64,000 bases of DNA. Origin: CBDHFQ01 sp965262565 (GTDB taxonomy: Bacteria; Bacteroidota; Bacteroidia; J057). Every line of letters starts with the position of its first letter. The first letter of the stretch is position 1. The notes beneath the pieces are model-generated. The model was not told the origin of the DNA and ran no database searches. It worked only from the letters and a program-made list of their open reading frames with translations. The stretch is taken from assembly GCA_965262565.1 (NCBI GenBank), contig CBDHFQ010000007.1:372001-436000 (forward strand), read 5' to 3'. The translations under genes were made by a program, and so were the position numbers. Below, piece by piece: positions 8,911 through 19,520 of the stretch.

Positions 8911-10344
8911 ATGCCTGCAAAAAAATACCACATCCTTTATCTGGACGACGAACCCCATAACCTGCAAACCTTTAAAGCGGGATTTAAGTGGGATTATAAG
9001 ATTTTCACGGCCCGCTCTGCCTTCGAAGGCTTTGACATATTAGAAGAAAATGATATTCACCTCATCATCTCGGACCAACGAATGCCGGGCCTCTCAGGAA
9101 CAGCATTTTTTAAGCGTATCATGGAGCGTTTTCCCGATCCTATCCGCATTATTCTCACCTCTTACAGCGATATGGATGTAGTCGTACGTGCTATCAATGA
9201 ATGTGGGATTTATCAGTTCATGTCCAAACCATGGAAAGAAGATGAGATGCAAAATGTCATTAAGCGAGCATTGGAAACCTATCAATTACGAAAAGATAAC
9301 AACGAGTTACTGCATCAACTAAAGGAAGCTAACCAGACCCTAAAAGCTGAGAATGAATATCTGAAAGAAGAGATTCAAAATGATCACAATGCCAACCATA
9401 TCATCACCAAAAGTAAGGCCTTTAAGAAGATTCTGACCTTAGTAGAAAGAGTAGCTTCGACCAATACGACAGTGCTGATCAGAGGAGAATCGGGAACGGG
9501 GAAAGAGTTGTTGGCGAGAGCAGTATACAGATTGAGCAAACGCAACAATAAACCCCTGGTGAAAGTAAATTGTGCCGCACTCCCCGCTAACCTCATTGAA
9601 AGTGAATTATTTGGGCACGAAAAGGGAGCCTTTACCGGAGCGACAAATAAACGGATTGGAAGGTTTGAGTTGGCCAATGGCGGGACGATCTTATTAGATG
9701 AAGTAGGAGAACTGCCCCTCGAAACACAATCTAAACTATTGAGGGTATTACAGGAAGGAGAAATAGATCGGGTAGGAAGCTCCAAAACCTTAACAGTAAA
9801 TGTGAGAATCATCGCTGCTACGAATCGAAATCTTGAAGAGCTGGTGGAGAAAGGAGAATTTAGGGAAGATTTGTTTTATCGTCTGAATGTGTTTCCCTTG
9901 TATTGTCCTCCCTTGCGGGAAAGGAAAGAAGATATTCCTTTATTAATTGATCATTTTCTGAAGAAATATGCTGCAAATATAGGACGTCATTTGGAAGGAA
10001 TAGAGGAGGATGCATTGGAAAAGTTGATGCAGTACGATTATCCGGGCAATATTCGGGAATTAGAGAACCTGATCGAACGTTTCATGATTACAACTCTTGG
10101 AAATAAGCTGGAAATTTCCGATTGGTACCCTAACATTTCTTCTCGCTCTCTCAACCGTAATGGGGAAAGCCACCATCAACCAACTTCTATACTGACCATG
10201 GAAGAAATGGAAATACATCACATTAAAGAAGCCCTATCTTTATCAGATGGTAAGGTATTCGGTAAAGGTGGAGCGGCAGAAAAATTGGCCATGAATCCTA
10301 AAACTTTGTTTTCCAGAATGGGCAAATTAGGCATCAAAAAGTGA
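8911..10344 (+). CDS. NtrC-family sigma-54-dependent response regulator
   Basis: The 477-residue protein has a receiver domain (residues 5-120; D12/D13, phosphoacceptor D55 in ISDQRMPG, K106 in MSKPW) and a coiled linker at about 128-158. The AAA+ sigma-54 activator domain has Walker A GESGTGKE at 192-199, the sigma-54-contacting GAFTGA loop at 239-244, and Walker B ILLDEVGELP. The C-terminal Fis-type helix-turn-helix ends MNPKTLFSRMGKLGIKK. It should activate RpoN-dependent promoters when phosphorylated. The stop codon overlaps the GTG start of the following kinase (GTGA), so the pair is translationally coupled and that kinase is the likely partner. Confidence 0.95.
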   Translation: MPAKKYHILYLDDEPHNLQTFKAGFKWDYKIFTARSAFEGFDILEENDIHLIISDQRMPGLSGTAFFKRIMERFPDPIRIILTSYSDMDVVVRAINECGIYQFMSKPWKEDEMQNVIKRALETYQLRKDNNELLHQLKEANQTLKAENEYLKEEIQNDHNANHIITKSKAFKKILTLVERVASTNTTVLIRGESGTGKELLARAVYRLSKRNNKPLVKVNCAALPANLIESELFGHEKGAFTGATNKRIGRFELANGGTILLDEVGELPLETQSKLLRVLQEGEIDRVGSSKTLTVNVRIIAATNRNLEELVEKGEFREDLFYRLNVFPLYCPPLRERKEDIPLLIDHFLKKYAANIGRHLEGIEEDALEKLMQYDYPGNIRELENLIERFMITTLGNKLEISDWYPNISSRSLNRNGESHHQPTSILTMEEMEIHHIKEALSLSDGKVFGKGGAAEKLAMNPKTLFSRMGKLGIKK

Positions 10345-13300
10345 AGTATCTAATATTTACATATCTGCTCTGTATTTGTGGTTGGAATTACGCTCAATCT
10401 AATTCCTATCCCTTTTTCCATTATATGGTAGAAGACGGGCTTTCTCAGGGAAGCATCTTAACTATGATGCAGGACTCCAAAGGGTTGATCTGGATAGGAA
10501 CAGCAGATGGATTGAATCGCTTTAATGCGTATGAATTCGAAACCTTTCTGCATTCCTCTTCTGATCCTTATAGCATCAGCGATAATGAAATTCTTTGCAT
10601 GACCGAAGATCCTACAGGAGATATCTGGATAGGGACAGCTAATGGCTTAAATAAATACGTCATTCGAGAAGATCGCTTTATCCATTATGGGTCCAATGAT
10701 TCAACAGCGAATGCCATTTCCAACAATTACATTACGGCTCTACTAACGGATAAACATGGGATGATTTGGGTTGGGACGAAATATGGACTCAATTGCTATG
10801 AACCAGCTACAGATGATTTTATTTCTTATTTCAAAATGGTGGGGAGTCCTAGCGTGAAGCCCCAACAAATCGTCAAATTCATTTATGAAACTTCTTCAGG
10901 AGATATATGGGTGGGATTTGAAGAGGAATTGTGCTACCTAAATAAAGAAGAAAGAAAGTTGATTCCTTATCTACAACAGCTGGAAACCCAGCAACGGCTG
11001 TCTGGAAGTACTCTACATGATATGTGGGAAGATGAACATCATCAGTTATGGGTGGCTACAGATCAGGGAGTAGACATATGGAATCCGAACCTCAAACAGT
11101 TCCAGATTCTTCCGGGAACAAAGTCAAAACAAATTCGGCATTTGATCGCTGGGACAGATTCCACGGTCTGGATGGGAACGGATCAAGGCTTAATTATTTA
11201 TGATCGCATGTCGGAGCGAATTAGTGAGGTTAAACATCAGGCAGAACAAAGTTCCTCATTGAGCAATGATATGATTCATGCATTATTGAAAACAAATGAC
11301 GAAACGATTTGGGTAGGAACAGGAACGGGCCTAAACAAGTACAACAAATACCTGGCTCAGTTTAATACGATCCGTCTGAACGCAAGCAACCCTTTTGATC
11401 AGGTAAGTAATAAAGTGTGGGCTATTATGGAGGATCGAAATGGTTGGCTTTGGCTGGGAACTGAAGGAGGATTATGTGTCATGGATCAAAACAGAACTAA
11501 GACATTTGATATGGTTTCAAGATCCTCTGCACATGAAGCTTTGGTGAGCGATGAAATCAGTTCGTTGTTTGAAGGAAAAGATGGAATCATATGGATGGGG
11601 ACCTTTGGAGGAGGATTAGTTCGATATGATCCTCAACGCAACAAAGTACAAGCCTATCTTCACCGCAGTAATGATAGCCTGAGCATTAGTTCCAATACAG
11701 TTAGGTCCATTATTCAGGCACCACAAGATCATATTCTTTGGATCGGTACTCGGGAAGGGTTCAATATAATGGATACTCGGACGGGGAAGTTTAGCACACA
11801 GTACTTCCACAAAGGAGGCAAAGGAATTAAAGCAAATTCAGTAAACAGTTTGTATCGGGATAGCCATCAAATGTTATGGGTAGGAACAGAGGGAGGAATT
11901 ATCTGCCATGAATACGAAAAAGACGTCTCCCGACTTATGCGTCATGATCCTGATTCAATTCACTCCTTGAGCCATGATTTTGTTCGTTGTATTAAAGAAA
12001 CTACTCAAGGGGAATTATGGGTGGGAACTTCTGGCGGATTGAACCGACTTAATAGAACTACTATGGATTTTACCTCTTATACGGTAGAAGATGGCTTGCC
12101 TAACAATGTGGTTTATGCGATAGAGGAAGGGACGAATGGAGAACTGTGGCTAAGTACTAATAAAGGATTGTCGCGTTTTGATCCTGACAGTGGAACCTTT
12201 GAAAATTTTGAGGTACATGATGGCTTGCAGGGAAATGAATTCAATTCTCGTGCTTCTTTTAAAGGAAAGGATAACAGGCTTTATTTTGGCGGTACTAATG
12301 GACTTAATGTATTCTATCCTCAAGATATCAGTGCTAATCCCCATATACCGAGATTGCTGTTTACTCATCTTTATCAAGTGAATCGGGATAGCCTTCAACC
12401 TTCCAGGAAATGTATTATTCCAGCTAGCACCATAGAATTGAGTTATAAGGATTATTTGGTAACCTTTGAATTTGCTTCTTTAAATTATACCAATCCTTAT
12501 AAAACAAGGTATGCATATATGTTGAAGCCCTTTGACAACTCCTGGAACAAAGCAGGGAATAGACGAACAGCTACTTATACTAACGTCCCAGGCGGTACCT
12601 ATGAATTGATGGTTAAAGCAATAGATCCTTTGGGTAATGTCAGGCAAAATACCACTTCCATTAATGTTATTATGCATCCTCCTTATTGGCAGATGCCTTT
12701 ATTCTGGGTGATGGTATTGGTTGTATTGGGCATATTTATCTACCTCCTATTTGCCATCAGGACAAAAAATATTATGCGCCGCAACGCTGAATTAGAGACA
12801 TTGGTACAACATAGAACCCTCACATTACAGGAACAGAAAGTTACCTTGGAAGAGAGCCTCACAAAGCTTCAACAGACACAAGCCCAACTCCTTCATGCAG
12901 ATAAAATGGCTTCTTTAGGTCAACTCACAGCTGGTGTGGCGCATGAGATCAATAATCCTGTCAATTTTATATACTCAGGAATCAATTCTCTGAGAAAAAA
13001 TCTTCAGGCTCTAATGAATGTATTTCTATTGTATGACCAAATGGAACGACCTGAGGATTTTGAAGAGACCAAGGATGAGATTGAAGCACTTAAAGAAGAG
13101 GTTGACATGCCCGAAGTGATCTCGGATATCCAAAAATTGATGATCGCTATTAAAGATGGAGCCGAACGTACCACGGAAATCGTCAACAGTTTGAGGGCTT
13201 TCTCCAGATCAGATCCGACAGAAATGCAGTTGGCTAATATACACAATGGTCTGGATTCCACGATATTGATCATTGACAAACAATTAGGGGATAATATTGA

Positions 13301-13682
13301 TCTGAGAGTGAATTATGATAGGGACATTCCAGAGATTGAGTGCCATCCTGGTCAGTTAAATCAGGTGTTCCTCAACATTCTGATTAATGCCACACAAGCC
13401 ATAGGTTCAGAAAGGTTGGGGACTATTAGCATTACTACGCGAAATCATAGAGACACCATAGACATCAGTATTCATAATAGTGGTCCTACAATCCCTACAG
13501 AGATACGTTCTCGCATTTTTGAGCCATTTTACACTACTAAGGAAGTAGGACAAGGTACAGGCTTAGGACTTTCGATTAGCTATGCCATTATTGAGAAACA
13601 TCAAGGGAGTATTATTGTAAGAAGTGATGAGAAGGATGGAACTACCTTTTTGATTGAGTTGCCTAAGCGACAGGAAAGATGA
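10341..13682 (+). CDS. Beta-propeller (Reg_prop/Y_Y_Y) sensor histidine kinase
   Basis: This 1113-residue protein starts at GTG 10341, overlapping the preceding stop by 4 bp. It has a signal peptide (to about residue 18, NYAQS), then about 14 propeller blades with the repeating pattern WIGT...GLN (roughly 25-650) and a Y_Y_Y immunoglobulin-like domain (about 700-780). A membrane helix follows at about 783-806, then a coiled coil, a HisKA domain with MASLGQLTAGVAHEINNP (phospho-His near 868) and a HATPase (NATQAI, GQGTGLGLSIS). There is no receiver or DNA-binding domain, unlike the classic one-protein hybrids of Bacteroides. It is therefore a conventional kinase with a periplasmic ligand-sensing propeller that probably phosphorylates the NtrC-type regulator encoded before it. 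Confidence 0.93.
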   Translation: MKYLIFTYLLCICGWNYAQSNSYPFFHYMVEDGLSQGSILTMMQDSKGLIWIGTADGLNRFNAYEFETFLHSSSDPYSISDNEILCMTEDPTGDIWIGTANGLNKYVIREDRFIHYGSNDSTANAISNNYITALLTDKHGMIWVGTKYGLNCYEPATDDFISYFKMVGSPSVKPQQIVKFIYETSSGDIWVGFEEELCYLNKEERKLIPYLQQLETQQRLSGSTLHDMWEDEHHQLWVATDQGVDIWNPNLKQFQILPGTKSKQIRHLIAGTDSTVWMGTDQGLIIYDRMSERISEVKHQAEQSSSLSNDMIHALLKTNDETIWVGTGTGLNKYNKYLAQFNTIRLNASNPFDQVSNKVWAIMEDRNGWLWLGTEGGLCVMDQNRTKTFDMVSRSSAHEALVSDEISSLFEGKDGIIWMGTFGGGLVRYDPQRNKVQAYLHRSNDSLSISSNTVRSIIQAPQDHILWIGTREGFNIMDTRTGKFSTQYFHKGGKGIKANSVNSLYRDSHQMLWVGTEGGIICHEYEKDVSRLMRHDPDSIHSLSHDFVRCIKETTQGELWVGTSGGLNRLNRTTMDFTSYTVEDGLPNNVVYAIEEGTNGELWLSTNKGLSRFDPDSGTFENFEVHDGLQGNEFNSRASFKGKDNRLYFGGTNGLNVFYPQDISANPHIPRLLFTHLYQVNRDSLQPSRKCIIPASTIELSYKDYLVTFEFASLNYTNPYKTRYAYMLKPFDNSWNKAGNRRTATYTNVPGGTYELMVKAIDPLGNVRQNTTSINVIMHPPYWQMPLFWVMVLVVLGIFIYLLFAIRTKNIMRRNAELETLVQHRTLTLQEQKVTLEESLTKLQQTQAQLLHADKMASLGQLTAGVAHEINNPVNFIYSGINSLRKNLQALMNVFLLYDQMERPEDFEETKDEIEALKEEVDMPEVISDIQKLMIAIKDGAERTTEIVNSLRAFSRSDPTEMQLANIHNGLDSTILIIDKQLGDNIDLRVNYDRDIPEIECHPGQLNQVFLNILINATQAIGSERLGTISITTRNHRDTIDISIHNSGPTIPTEIRSRIFEPFYTTKEVGQGTGLGLSISYAIIEKHQGSIIVRSDEKDGTTFLIELPKRQER

Positions 13683-13760
13683 TTAGGTACATAGGATCTT
13701 TTTCATCACAAATAATAGAGCCATCAGATTAAATGATCATCTTAAAGAAGGACTAACTCT

Positions 13761-16700
13761 TCAAATAATCTCCTCAATTTTTTGGGACCACTTTTCGATT
13801 ACCTGCTGAAGAGACTTTTTTGTAAATGGTTTAGACATAAAATCATTCATCCCAGCATTCATGCAAGCTTGGATATCTTCCTGAAAAGCACTCGCTGTTA
13901 ATGCAATGATGATAGGTTGAGCCGGAAGGGCATGATCCTCCCGAATGATTTTTGTAGCTGTCAATCCATCCATCTCTGGCATATGAACATCCATAAAAAT
14001 AATATCGTAGTGCTTTTCCTTGGCTAAGGCTACTACTTTCTTCCCGTTTTCTACCCAATCGACCTGCTGAAGTCCAATTTTTTCAAACATCTTCATGGCA
14101 AGCTGTTTATTGATAAGATTGTCTTCTGCCAGTATGACCCGAAGGGATTGTATGATTAAATGATCACTAGAAGGTGTGATATCTGGCTTAGTTTGCTCTT
14201 TTTGACCGCCGCTGACAGCTTGGCTAAGCCATTCAAATAGTACTTGATACCTGAGAGGGCTCGGTATCACAGTCAATTGTTGTTCAGATTTATGGGTTTT
14301 TAGCTGGCTTACATTGTTAATGGAAGTAATGACTAAAGTGGGCATAGGAGCAAATGGTTTGATCACATCCTCCAGCGAAGCAAGCTCCTGCACAGTGTTA
14401 GCTTCAGCGATAACAACATCCGGTTTTTTATCCAGAAATTGCTTTTCTGCTTCAGAAAGAATATTCACTATCTCTATGGAAACGCCCCATTGAATCGCAT
14501 GGCGACGAAGCCAATCCTGATGGCGAGATGAGGTTGCTAATAATAGCAAGTGTTTACCTTCCAATAAAGTAGGATCTACAGACTCCTGAAGCCCGAGATG
14601 TTGAGGTAAATAAATGTGGAAAGAAAAGGAGCTCCCCTTTCCGACTTCACTTTCTACCTTGATGCTTCCTCCCATTTGTTCTACTAAATATTTGACAATG
14701 GTCAACCCCAAACCTGTCCCTCCATAGCGACGAGTAATCGTGTCATCAGCCTGTGAAAAAGCCTCAAATAATTTGGCTTGTTTCTCTGGCGATATTCCTA
14801 TGCCAGAGTCAATTACCTGAAATGTCAACGCGCAAACTGGCTCTACATTCCATTCATTAGAGAGCTGATCCTCATCGGTGGGAGATACTATGATATCTAT
14901 TCCTCCTACATGAGTAAACTTAATTGCATTATTAACCAAATTGGAAAGGACTTGTCTGAGACGAACTTCATCGCCCAGGAAATGAAGAGGCAGTTCAGGA
15001 GCGATTTCATAAAAAAGTGCTAGTTCTTTATCCGCTGCTTTAGAGGCAAACGTCATCAGAACTTGTTCAATGCAGTTTCGAAGGTTGAAAGGCCTCGATT
15101 CCAATTTCATTTTGCCAGACTCAGCCTTGGATACGTCAAGAATATCATTGATGATCGATAACAAAGTTTGATTACTACTGCGAATGATCTCTATATATTC
15201 TTTTTGCTCTGAAGAAAGAGGAGTATCCTCAAATAGGTCCAAGGTAGCTATCATCCCATGCATGGGCGTGCGAATTTCATGACTCATGTTTGCCATAAAT
15301 AGGCTCTTAGCCTCCAACGCATGTTCCAGCTTTTCCGTTCTTTCATGTACGATTTCTTCCAGTCGCTTTTTGGCATGTTCCAATTGTAGGTTGCGTAGGA
15401 AAATTCCTCCTATGATCATTCCAATGATGATCAACATGAACAGAGAAACTGCCCACCATCTCTTATACCAAACTTCGTTGATAATAAAAGTATATGACAA
15501 AGGTTCACTCCAGGCTGTTCCAATCGTATTTCTGGCTCTCAATTGAACGGTATATTGCCCAGGAATAAGTGTACGTAAAGTCCATCCTTCACCAGGATCC
15601 AAATCGATCCAACTTTGTCCTAATTCTTTAATCCTTCCCTGATATTTCACTGATTTGGAGGGAAAGCTTGCGGCCACAAATGAAAACTTGATGTTCGATA
15701 AATGTGGTACCTTGAGGATATTTCTGGATTCAATATCTTGTAGTTTATCATCGATCTCAATACTCAGCCATCGAGGAGTAGTTAAAGGTTGGGGTTTCGG
15801 AAATGGAAAACGAGATACTACCTGACCTTCGTTCGTTCCCACCCATAAGTACCCCTCTTCATCCATGTTAAGTGTTCTATAGTTCATGATACTCACCGGA
15901 AGGCCTGAATCCTCACCAAAATGCACGATAGTGTCTCCTTTCCAATAGGTTAGTCCCAATTGATTACTAGAAAGCCAAAGCGCATCATCTTCTGTGATTA
16001 AAATACTTCGCACCTCCTGTCCTATGGGCCAATCTCCTACTTTTACATGGATCACCGTATCCCCATTATGTTGGAGGAGCCCATCAGTAGAAGCCATCCA
16101 AATATTTCTCTGACTATCCATTCCAAATTCATGCACCTCAAAAGTATGAGTCTCTGGAAATGGCAAAGGAAGACTGAGATTGATGAACTTATCTGAGGCT
16201 GGATCATATCGATACAAATACGTACTATATCCTACTCCAGAAGCATACATATGTCCATCCCGTAAATCCTGGACATCAAGCAAACGATCGGTAAGCCCCT
16301 CCTTCTTACTATAAAATCGTACATCACCTTTAGGCAATATTCGAATAATTCCATCCAACGGTTTGTCCTGAGGCGACTGGCAGACCCAAATATCTCCAGT
16401 ATGAGAAGCATGTAAGTTAAACAATATCCCCCCCCTATCTGAAAAATCCCATTTTCTCAGCTTCCCATCTGAAGCAATCAAAGCAAGTATGCCTTCCAGA
16501 TTTCCGGTCCATAGTCCCATTTCGTTATATGCTAAACTGGTATGAAATCGGAATCCATCTACAGATATGTTATCCACATCATAGATTCCTTGTTCTCGCT
16601 TTAACCTGAAGATCTTGGCAGAGCTGATGTACGTCAGATTTTTTCCTCCTGAAAGAATGCACCATCCATCAGAATTAGTAATCTTTGGAGGCTTAACAAA

Positions 16701-17672
16701 AGAGGGCTGATGCATCAGGCCCAACCCATTGTTTGTTGCTACCCAAACTTGATCCGAGTTATTGACAAAAAAATTATGAGCCTCATTAAAAGGAAACGCT
16801 ACTAACCTGTTTTGGCCATACATATTAAAAAAGGACCTCAACTTAAATTGCCCCTCAGAAAGAATTCCCCAATAACCATGTTCAGAAGTAAAAATGAGTA
16901 CTTTATTAGGAGTATACAACTGTATTTGCCTGATATCGCCAGTGGGCCCTTTTACTCTTTGTATGGTTCCAATTTTTTTTTCCTCATCCCAATGGAATAA
17001 TTCCAAATATTCGCCGTACAACAACAAATCATTTGGCCCCATCGCACATACAGTTTGGATACGTTGCGCTGAGATGGTTCTATGAACTAATGATAGAGGA
17101 GCGTTTGTATGTTCAAGAAGATAAATTTCTCCTTCAGTTGAAACCACCCAACGTTTTTTTTCTGGGCCATCTTGGATAAATAGTCTTCTTGCCTCAACAA
17201 AAGTCCCCTGTTCCTGGGGCGACTTCCCCAGTAAACTCGTATGATTAGGACGGATCAGCCATAATAAATCATGGGAATCTATAAACAGTTGATCTTCTGA
17301 AGAAAAGGTACCCTCCCACATCAATTCTGGTACTGATAGTTGACCATCTATGGCCAAAGATATTCTATAAATCCCTTTTTCTGCAAGCACCCATACCTTC
17401 TGATCTGCCGATAAAGCCAAATCAAATACCCTTCCCCAGTCCATGTCATTGTCCCAATAGACAAATTCCTGTCCCTTGAACTCAGCTAAACCTCCGTCTG
17501 AAGCAATCCACACATTTCCCTGAGGCAATTGGACGACATCTCGTACTTTCCAACTCTCTCCATTGAAAAATGCTCGATACAAATTTACGGTAAATGACTG
17601 TGCATATATCCCGTGGATCGTACACCCCAGGACACACAAGCCAAAAACCAATAACATCCGAACGCGCATCAT
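13761..17672 (-). CDS. Hybrid beta-propeller sensor histidine kinase with two receiver domains
   Basis: The longest frame opens with TTG at 17678; the ATG at 17672 directly before the signal peptide is preferred (residue numbers below count from 17678). Order: signal (1-26), two seven-bladed-type periplasmic propellers (about 27-640), Y_Y_Y domain (about 640-740), membrane helix (743-763), coiled coil, HisKA with FMANMSHEIRTPMHG (H800), HATPase with GTGLGLTIVKYL, then two receivers. The second receiver is canonical (ILAEDNLINKQL, D1230 in FMDVHMPEMDG, MSKPF). The first is degenerate: the acceptor position reads VVIAEAN, Glu in place of Asp, and the Lys motif is PSPLR. There is no DNA-binding domain, so output must pass to another protein. 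It converges on the kinase gene before it. Confidence 0.92.
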   Translation of the reverse strand: MMRVRMLLVFGLCVLGCTIHGIYAQSFTVNLYRAFFNGESWKVRDVVQLPQGNVWIASDGGLAEFKGQEFVYWDNDMDWGRVFDLALSADQKVWVLAEKGIYRISLAIDGQLSVPELMWEGTFSSEDQLFIDSHDLLWLIRPNHTSLLGKSPQEQGTFVEARRLFIQDGPEKKRWVVSTEGEIYLLEHTNAPLSLVHRTISAQRIQTVCAMGPNDLLLYGEYLELFHWDEEKKIGTIQRVKGPTGDIRQIQLYTPNKVLIFTSEHGYWGILSEGQFKLRSFFNMYGQNRLVAFPFNEAHNFFVNNSDQVWVATNNGLGLMHQPSFVKPPKITNSDGWCILSGGKNLTYISSAKIFRLKREQGIYDVDNISVDGFRFHTSLAYNEMGLWTGNLEGILALIASDGKLRKWDFSDRGGILFNLHASHTGDIWVCQSPQDKPLDGIIRILPKGDVRFYSKKEGLTDRLLDVQDLRDGHMYASGVGYSTYLYRYDPASDKFINLSLPLPFPETHTFEVHEFGMDSQRNIWMASTDGLLQHNGDTVIHVKVGDWPIGQEVRSILITEDDALWLSSNQLGLTYWKGDTIVHFGEDSGLPVSIMNYRTLNMDEEGYLWVGTNEGQVVSRFPFPKPQPLTTPRWLSIEIDDKLQDIESRNILKVPHLSNIKFSFVAASFPSKSVKYQGRIKELGQSWIDLDPGEGWTLRTLIPGQYTVQLRARNTIGTAWSEPLSYTFIINEVWYKRWWAVSLFMLIIIGMIIGGIFLRNLQLEHAKKRLEEIVHERTEKLEHALEAKSLFMANMSHEIRTPMHGMIATLDLFEDTPLSSEQKEYIEIIRSSNQTLLSIINDILDVSKAESGKMKLESRPFNLRNCIEQVLMTFASKAADKELALFYEIAPELPLHFLGDEVRLRQVLSNLVNNAIKFTHVGGIDIIVSPTDEDQLSNEWNVEPVCALTFQVIDSGIGISPEKQAKLFEAFSQADDTITRRYGGTGLGLTIVKYLVEQMGGSIKVESEVGKGSSFSFHIYLPQHLGLQESVDPTLLEGKHLLLLATSSRHQDWLRRHAIQWGVSIEIVNILSEAEKQFLDKKPDVVIAEANTVQELASLEDVIKPFAPMPTLVITSINNVSQLKTHKSEQQLTVIPSPLRYQVLFEWLSQAVSGGQKEQTKPDITPSSDHLIIQSLRVILAEDNLINKQLAMKMFEKIGLQQVDWVENGKKVVALAKEKHYDIIFMDVHMPEMDGLTATKIIREDHALPAQPIIIALTASAFQEDIQACMNAGMNDFMSKPFTKKSLQQVIEKWSQKIEEII

Positions 17673-17978
17673 AAGCAAAAAGCTAATGACATTCCCTATT
17701 CAAAACAAATAGAAAAAATCCATTTTCCTACAATATTTATGAATAGTTTATTTTTAAAAATGGAACACTCTCAATTCATCACATCCTGGATGTTGAAACC
17801 TTAGCTTAGCTAAACAATTCACCCATTCCCAAATACCAGAATCTTCCCTTATTTCGGAATATTCCCATTGGTACAAATCAACCAAATTACCACACAAAAT
17901 ACTGATTATCAATTCAATAAATTAATATTCTGCAATTGGCATATCTTTCGCCATATTAGTAGAAACTATTCTCATCGC
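17673..17978. other. Divergent intergenic region, no gene seen
   Basis: This stretch separates the divergently transcribed hybrid kinase and GMC oxidoreductase and must carry both promoters. It is AT-rich near 17700-17770. I see no hairpin, RNA gene or convincing promoter hexamers. The open frame that enters it from the right starts with TTG at 17868 and encodes no signal peptide or domain in its first 37 codons. Confidence 0.6.
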
Positions 17979-19520
17979 ATGCATACATACGACTACATTA
18001 TTATAGGAACCGGTGCCGGAGGAAGTACCCTGGCATATCGGCTCGCCACTAGTGGAAAGCAAATCCTCTTACTTGAGAGAGGTGATTTTCTACCTAAAGA
18101 AAAAGAGAACTGGGATCCAGAAGCGGTTTTTGCCGAAGGAAGATACCTCGCCAAGGAAACCTGGTACGACGCTCAAGATCAGCCCTTCCAACCATTTACT
18201 CATTATTGGGTAGGTGGAAATACGAAAATGTATGGGGCAGCCTTACTAAGGATGCGGAAAAGCGACTTTGAAGAAGTGCCCCATTTTGACGGGATATCTC
18301 CTGCCTGGCCACTTAAATATGACATTTTTGAGCCTTATTACACTGAAGCGGAATATTTGTACAGCGTTCACGGGGAAAGAGGCATCGACCCCACAGAACC
18401 GTATGCTTCTAAACCTTACCCCTTTCCTGCACTGAGCTTAGAGCCTCGCATGAAGGAATTATACCAAAGCTTTCAGGCAGCTGGTTGTCATCCCGCCCCC
18501 CTTCCCGTAGCCGTCCGTCTACCGGAAGACGAACAGCAACTAAGTGCCAAAATAAATCTCAGTTTATTCGATGGGTACCCCGACCCTTCCGAAGCTAAAG
18601 CTGATGCACAGGTAGTTGCGCTAAGACCCGCCCTTCAACATCCTAATGTACATCTACATACAAATCGCAAAGTTACTAAACTTCAGACCGATGCTTCTGG
18701 AAAACGCATCTCTAAGGTGATCACGGAAACGCCTGAAGGAGAAGAAATATCCTATGAAGCAGAAACGGTTATTGTAGCTTGTGGGGCGATCAATTCTGCT
18801 GCTTTGCTATTGAGGTCGGCTAATGAACAACATCCTAATGGGTTGGCTAACAGTTCAGACATGGTAGGAAGAAATCTCATGCTGCATAATAATGGCACTG
18901 TTGTGGCTATCTCCAAAACACCTAATGATGCTGAGTTTCAGAAATCGTTTATGGTGACCGATTTCTACCACCAAGCTCCCGATGCTGCTTTTCCGCTAGG
19001 GGCTATCCAGATGATGGGAAAAACAGATCCGACGACCTTAAAGGATGAATTGAAGGAGATCAATCCGGATAAAACCTTCGACCTGGAAGACGTTTCCCAT
19101 CATTCCATAGATTTTTTCATTACAGCAGAAGATTTACCTCTACCTGAAAACCGAGTAACACTTACCAAAGGTGGAGATATCAAACTCGAATATACGCCCA
19201 ATAATCTCAAAGCTTACGAAGGATTACGTACCAACCTCATTGGCATGATGGATCAATTGGGATGTGAGGAGGGATACTGTAAACAAACAGCTTATGTAGG
19301 ATTTAAACTTGGGATTTCAGGAGTATCTCATCAAAACGGAACTTGTCGCTTTGGTACAGATCCTACTACCTCTGTCCTCGATCTAAATTGCAAGGCCCAC
19401 GATCTGGATAATCTGTATGTGGTAGATTCGAGCTTCTTTCCTTCTGCCAGTGCAGTCAATCCATCATTGACGATTATCGCTAATGCCCTAAGAGTCGGAG
19501 ATCATCTGAATAATAAATAA
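17979..19520 (+). CDS. GMC-family FAD-dependent oxidoreductase
   Basis: From ATG 17979 the protein has 514 residues and begins with an FAD-binding Rossmann motif, YDYIIIGTGAGGSTLAYRLA. Upstream in-frame codons begin at TTG and look non-coding. The GMC C-terminal domain carries the catalytic-type His and Asn: SHQNGTCRFG (H451) and SAVNPSLTI (N494). GMC enzymes oxidise alcohols, sugars or sterols with FAD; the substrate here is unknown. No signal peptide is evident, so it is probably cytoplasmic. It heads a block of sugar- and redox-related genes on the same strand, although a 294-bp gap with degenerate repeats separates it from the next gene. Confidence 0.92.
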   Translation: MHTYDYIIIGTGAGGSTLAYRLATSGKQILLLERGDFLPKEKENWDPEAVFAEGRYLAKETWYDAQDQPFQPFTHYWVGGNTKMYGAALLRMRKSDFEEVPHFDGISPAWPLKYDIFEPYYTEAEYLYSVHGERGIDPTEPYASKPYPFPALSLEPRMKELYQSFQAAGCHPAPLPVAVRLPEDEQQLSAKINLSLFDGYPDPSEAKADAQVVALRPALQHPNVHLHTNRKVTKLQTDASGKRISKVITETPEGEEISYEAETVIVACGAINSAALLLRSANEQHPNGLANSSDMVGRNLMLHNNGTVVAISKTPNDAEFQKSFMVTDFYHQAPDAAFPLGAIQMMGKTDPTTLKDELKEINPDKTFDLEDVSHHSIDFFITAEDLPLPENRVTLTKGGDIKLEYTPNNLKAYEGLRTNLIGMMDQLGCEEGYCKQTAYVGFKLGISGVSHQNGTCRFGTDPTTSVLDLNCKAHDLDNLYVVDSSFFPSASAVNPSLTIIANALRVGDHLNNK

